43,987 nt of DNA from the NCBI GenBank assembly GCA_026392825.1, contig JAPLBF010000021.1, positions 9,458-53,444 on the forward strand, in the 5' to 3' direction. Position numbers and translations under genes: made by a program. The stretch is from Actinomycetota bacterium. Lineage in GTDB: Bacteria; Actinomycetota; Actinomycetes; Nanopelagicales; Nanopelagicaceae. This document shows positions 41,306 to 43,987 of the stretch, in pieces. How positions within the stretch are numbered: the first letter of the stretch is position 1; every line of letters begins with the position of its first letter. The notes beneath the pieces were generated by a model. The model had not been told where the DNA came from. It worked only from the letters and a program-made list of their open reading frames with translations, and searched no databases.

Positions 41306-43492
41306 ATGGCTATTGAGCCAAAGTCACCGCGCAAGCGTGCGGTGAAAAAAGTTAGTAAGAAAAAATCACTTGCTGCAGATAAGTCAACGGAAATTGTTGA
41401 CGCTCCTGTTGCCGAAGCGGTTGAAAGCAAAACCAAAAAGAAAGCACCGGCAATTCCGGTTCCAATTTTCAAAGCGGCAACAACAGAAAAAGCCCCTAAG
41501 GCTGCCCGCAAGAGCGCGGTCAAGGAGAGCGTTGTTAAGGGAGTTCCCGAAAGTGCCGCTGCGCCCGAAAGTGCCGCAACTTCTGATGAAGATGATTCAC
41601 GAGGTGGCCGCAATCGTCGCCGCCGCCGCGGTGGACGAGGACGTCGCAAGCCAAACGCTGATGGCGTAGATACCCAAGAAAATTCAGAAGATGGAGAAGA
41701 GTCGAACTCTGATTCAACGGAAGAAGGTTCAGATGGTGCAACACATCGTCGCCGTCGCCGTCGCCGTGCAACTGGTGAAGGTGTAACTCCTGGGGAAATT
41801 GTTGATGAAGATGGCGTAATCACTGTTGTTAAGGTTCGCGAAGCTCGTGAACGCACCGAGCGTCCAGCGCGCGCAGACCGTAGCGAACGTGGCACCCGCA
41901 ATCGCCGCGAACGTGGTGGGAGAACTGAACGCTCAGATAATCGTGGTGAATATCGTGAGCCATATCGTCGTCGCGGAACGATTATTACCGATGGAGAATT
42001 CTTGGCTCGTCGCGAAAACGTTGATCGTGAAATGTTGGTTCGCCAAATTGGTGACCGTATTCAAATCGCGGTGATCGAAGATAAGGTGATGGTTGAGCAT
42101 TACGTAAACCGAAATGCCAACGTCTCTTATGTCGGAAACGTTTATTTGGGTCGCGTGCAGAACGTTCTTCCTTCAATGGAAGCGGCATTCGTTGACATTG
42201 GCAAAGGTCGAAACGCAGTTCTTTACGCTGGTGAAGTTAACTGGGATGCCGCAGGTATCTCTGAAACACAACCTCGCAAAATCGAAATGGTTTTAAAGAC
42301 TGGCCAGCCTGTGCTTGTTCAAGTAACTAAAGATCCAATTGGGCAAAAAGGTGCACGTTTAACTAGCCAGATTTCACTTCCTGGTCGCTATGTTGTTTAT
42401 GTTCCTGGTGGCGGAATGAGCGGAATCTCAAAGCGCCTCCCTGAATCTGAACGCACGCGACTAAAGGCAATTTTAAAGAACTTAATTCCTGAAGAAGCTG
42501 GCGTAATCGTTCGAACAGCAGCTGAAGGAGTGAGCGAAGAAGAGCTAACCAATGACGTCGCTCGCTTAAAGGCGCAATGGGAAGATATTTATCAAAAGTC
42601 AGAGAATCCAAATTTCCACGCACCTGCACTTCTGCTTTCTGAGCCTGATCTTGCAGTGCGAGTTATTCGCGATATCTTCAATGAAGACTTCCGCAAACTT
42701 ACAATTCAAGGAAATGATGCTTGGGAAGAGATAAGTAATTACCTCGGTGGAATCGCCCCTGAACTGGTTGGCAAGCTAGAGAAGTATTCTGGCAACGGAG
42801 ATCTCTTTGCAGAATTCCGCGTAGAAGAACAGTTAGCTAAGGCATTTGATCGCAAGGTTTATCTACCATCAGGTGGATCCCTAGTCATCGATCGCACTGA
42901 AGCCATGATCGTGATCGACGTCAACACCGGTAAATTTATTGGTAAGGGTGGCAATCTCGAAGAGACTGTCACAAAGAACAACTTAGAAGCAGCAGAAGAA
43001 ATCGCTCGCCAACTTCGCTTACGCGACTTGGGCGGAATTATCGTTATCGACTTTATCGATATGGTTTTGGAATCAAACCGCGACGCCGTTCTGAGGCGCT
43101 TAGTTGAATGTCTTGGTCGCGATCGCACCAAGCACCAAGTCGCTGAAGTAACTTCTCTAGGCCTTGTACAGATGACTCGTAAGCGAGTTGGCCAAGGACT
43201 GATTGAAGCCTTCTCAACTACTTGTGATTCTTGTTCAGGTCGTGGAATTCATATTCATATGGAGCCGGTAAAGATGAAAGCACCGATGCCACAAGTGAAT
43301 TCACAATCAGCATCCCATGAAGATGTTGATGAAGAGATGGCCACTGAACACGAATTCCACGAGACTCTGAATACCGAATCGATCGCAACTGATGCGGTAA
43401 CCGATTCTGAAGATGGCGCTGAAACCGTTGCAGAAAAATCTGCCGGACGCCGTCGTCGCAGAGCCGCCTCAAGTGGGATTATTACCGCCTAG
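41306..43492 (+). CDS. rne: Ribonuclease E/G
   Basis: This endoribonuclease acts in mRNA decay and in rRNA and tRNA maturation. The 728-aa protein has a long N-terminal low-complexity arm (residues 1-235). It is rich in Lys, Ala, Glu and Arg (RRRRRGGRGRR), as in actinobacterial RNase E. An S1 domain follows (VGNVYLGRVQNVLPSMEAAF). The catalytic DNase-like domain carries metal-binding Asp538 (VIDVNTG) and Asp582 (VIDFIDM). The zinc-link pair is Cys640 and Cys643. The C terminus is a short acidic and basic tail. No start alternative is needed, because AGAGGA precedes the ATG. Confidence 0.95.
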   Translation: MAIEPKSPRKRAVKKVSKKKSLAADKSTEIVDAPVAEAVESKTKKKAPAIPVPIFKAATTEKAPKAARKSAVKESVVKGVPESAAAPESAATSDEDDSRGGRNRRRRRGGRGRRKPNADGVDTQENSEDGEESNSDSTEEGSDGATHRRRRRRRATGEGVTPGEIVDEDGVITVVKVREARERTERPARADRSERGTRNRRERGGRTERSDNRGEYREPYRRRGTIITDGEFLARRENVDREMLVRQIGDRIQIAVIEDKVMVEHYVNRNANVSYVGNVYLGRVQNVLPSMEAAFVDIGKGRNAVLYAGEVNWDAAGISETQPRKIEMVLKTGQPVLVQVTKDPIGQKGARLTSQISLPGRYVVYVPGGGMSGISKRLPESERTRLKAILKNLIPEEAGVIVRTAAEGVSEEELTNDVARLKAQWEDIYQKSENPNFHAPALLLSEPDLAVRVIRDIFNEDFRKLTIQGNDAWEEISNYLGGIAPELVGKLEKYSGNGDLFAEFRVEEQLAKAFDRKVYLPSGGSLVIDRTEAMIVIDVNTGKFIGKGGNLEETVTKNNLEAAEEIARQLRLRDLGGIIVIDFIDMVLESNRDAVLRRLVECLGRDRTKHQVAEVTSLGLVQMTRKRVGQGLIEAFSTTCDSCSGRGIHIHMEPVKMKAPMPQVNSQSASHEDVDEEMATEHEFHETLNTESIATDAVTDSEDGAETVAEKSAGRRRRRAASSGIITA

Positions 43493-43504
43493 AAATACCT
43501 CAAT

Positions 43505-43575
43505 TTGACCCTGGGGGTATGAAATCCGTACCCTTAGCCTCTGCTCGATCGCATCCCATCTAGGGCTGTGCGAGC
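43505..43575 (+). promoter_or_regulatory. rplU: Promoter and structured leader of rplU
   Basis: TTGACC (43505-43510) and TACCCT (43529-43534) are separated by 18 bases and make a good housekeeping promoter. The leader can form a hairpin from GCTCG (43543-43547) and CGAGC (43571-43575) with an inner CCC/GGG stem. GGAG stands before the GTG at 43600. Confidence 0.5.
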
Positions 43576-43599
43576 GTGAAATGAACTGGAGCAAGAATC

Positions 43600-43914
43600 G
43601 TGTACGCAATTGTTAAAGCTGGCGGACGCCAGGAGAAAGTCACCGTTGGTGAGACCATCACTGTCGATCGCATCGACCAAGCTGCTGGTGCATCAGTAAC
43701 TTTCCCTGCACTTCTCGTCGTTGATGGCGCAAGCGTCACATCTGATCCAAAGGTTCTAAGTGGCGTAAAAGTTACTGGCGAAGTAATCGATGAAGTAAAA
43801 GGTCCAAAGATCGACATCCTTCGTTACATGAACAAGACTGGCTATCGCCGTCGTCAAGGTTTTCGTGCACAGCAAACTCGAGTCAAGATCACCGCTATCA
43901 GCGGCGTGAAATAA
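43600..43914 (+). CDS. rplU: 50S ribosomal protein L21
   Basis: The 104-aa large-subunit protein begins [17 protein letters not shown] and ends with the conserved basic segment [19 protein letters not shown]. The start is GTG behind GGAG. It is followed after 11 bases by rpmA, the usual rplU-rpmA pair, with RNase E/G upstream as in many actinobacteria. Confidence 0.98.
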   Translation: MYAIVKAGGRQEKVTVGETITVDRIDQAAGASVTFPALLVVDGASVTSDPKVLSGVKVTGEVIDEVKGPKIDILRYMNKTGYRRRQGFRAQQTRVKITAISGVK

Positions 43915-43925
43915 GGGGCTGAACA

Positions 43926-43987
43926 ATGGCAAGTAAGAAGGGTGTCTCCTCGACACGTAACGGTCGCGATTCAAATCCACAGTACCT
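43926..43987 (+). CDS. rpmA: 50S ribosomal protein L27 (3' truncated by the window)
   Basis: Only the first 20 residues are visible: MASKKGVSSTRNGRDSNPQY, which match the start of L27 (MAHKKGxSSTRNGRDSN). There is no cleavable N-terminal extension of the kind seen in Firmicutes. The gene runs out of the window. Confidence 0.95.
   Translation, partial: MASKKGVSSTRNGRDSNPQY

Noticed and set aside
41278-41901. A 207-codon Arg/Ser-rich open frame on the minus strand
   Set aside because: It is the shadow of the low-complexity N-terminal arm of RNase E/G, whose repetitive codons keep the reverse frame open.

Overview
This window looks like a chromosomal segment of a streamlined, rather AT-rich actinobacterium. 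The best guess is a freshwater planktonic lineage related to 'Candidatus Nanopelagicales' (acI). Three things point to Actinobacteria. The gene order folC-DUF4233-ndk, clpP1-clpP2-clpX and mreBCD-mrdA-rodA-rne-rplU-rpmA is typical. So are a RamB/ScfR-type regulator beside the glyoxylate genes and a group II truncated haemoglobin. RpiB also carries the actinobacterial GSGNGE active site. Genes are packed tightly: many start within 0-4 bases of the previous stop, and convergent genes abut or overlap. The genus assignment is an inference by eye, not a search result.

Layout. Positions 1-3935 hold the end of a dipeptide/oligopeptide-type ABC transporter operon (permease tail and two ATPases), followed by a short-chain dehydrogenase and an aldose-epimerase-like protein. 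This suggests uptake and oxidation of a sugar or sugar derivative. Positions 3939-9631 form a glyoxylate-shunt locus: a ScfR/RamB-type regulator on the minus strand, diverging from isocitrate lyase, malate synthase A and a zinc alcohol dehydrogenase. Positions 9669-11778 hold three minus-strand tRNAs (Lys, His, Arg), pyrophosphatase, oligoribonuclease and a secreted HNH nuclease. Positions 11831-17237 are a tightly coupled plus-strand run: ettA, a thioesterase, a GH13 alpha-glucosidase, an MFS transporter and trHbO.

Positions 17209-22348 hold an MscS channel, an HNH protein with a structured leader, a tiny membrane protein, aminopeptidase N, trmB and rpiB. Positions 22398-24501 hold a terminator and two divergent secreted low-complexity proteins, one of them collagen-like. 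Positions 24507-34580 hold tRNA-Gly, tRNA-Pro (with a 34-bp tandem copy of its 3' end), trigger factor, a small exported protein, clpP1, clpP2, an MFS exporter, clpX, valS and folC. Positions 34580-43987 hold DUF4233, ndk, the whole elongasome operon, RNase E/G, L21 and the start of L27.

The main unexplained signals are non-coding. The first is a compact predicted three-way-junction RNA filling the roughly 80-nt leader of the HNH gene (17795-17874). The second is a set of three inverted repeats between the RamB-like gene and aceA. The third is the tandem duplication at tRNA-Pro. The fourth is a hairpin-rich RNase E leader. Several genes also share a TANNNT box 6-7 nt before the start codon, which is the signature of leaderless transcription. 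No CRISPR array, transposase, integrase or prophage gene was seen. No gene-free stretch exceeds 300 bases.
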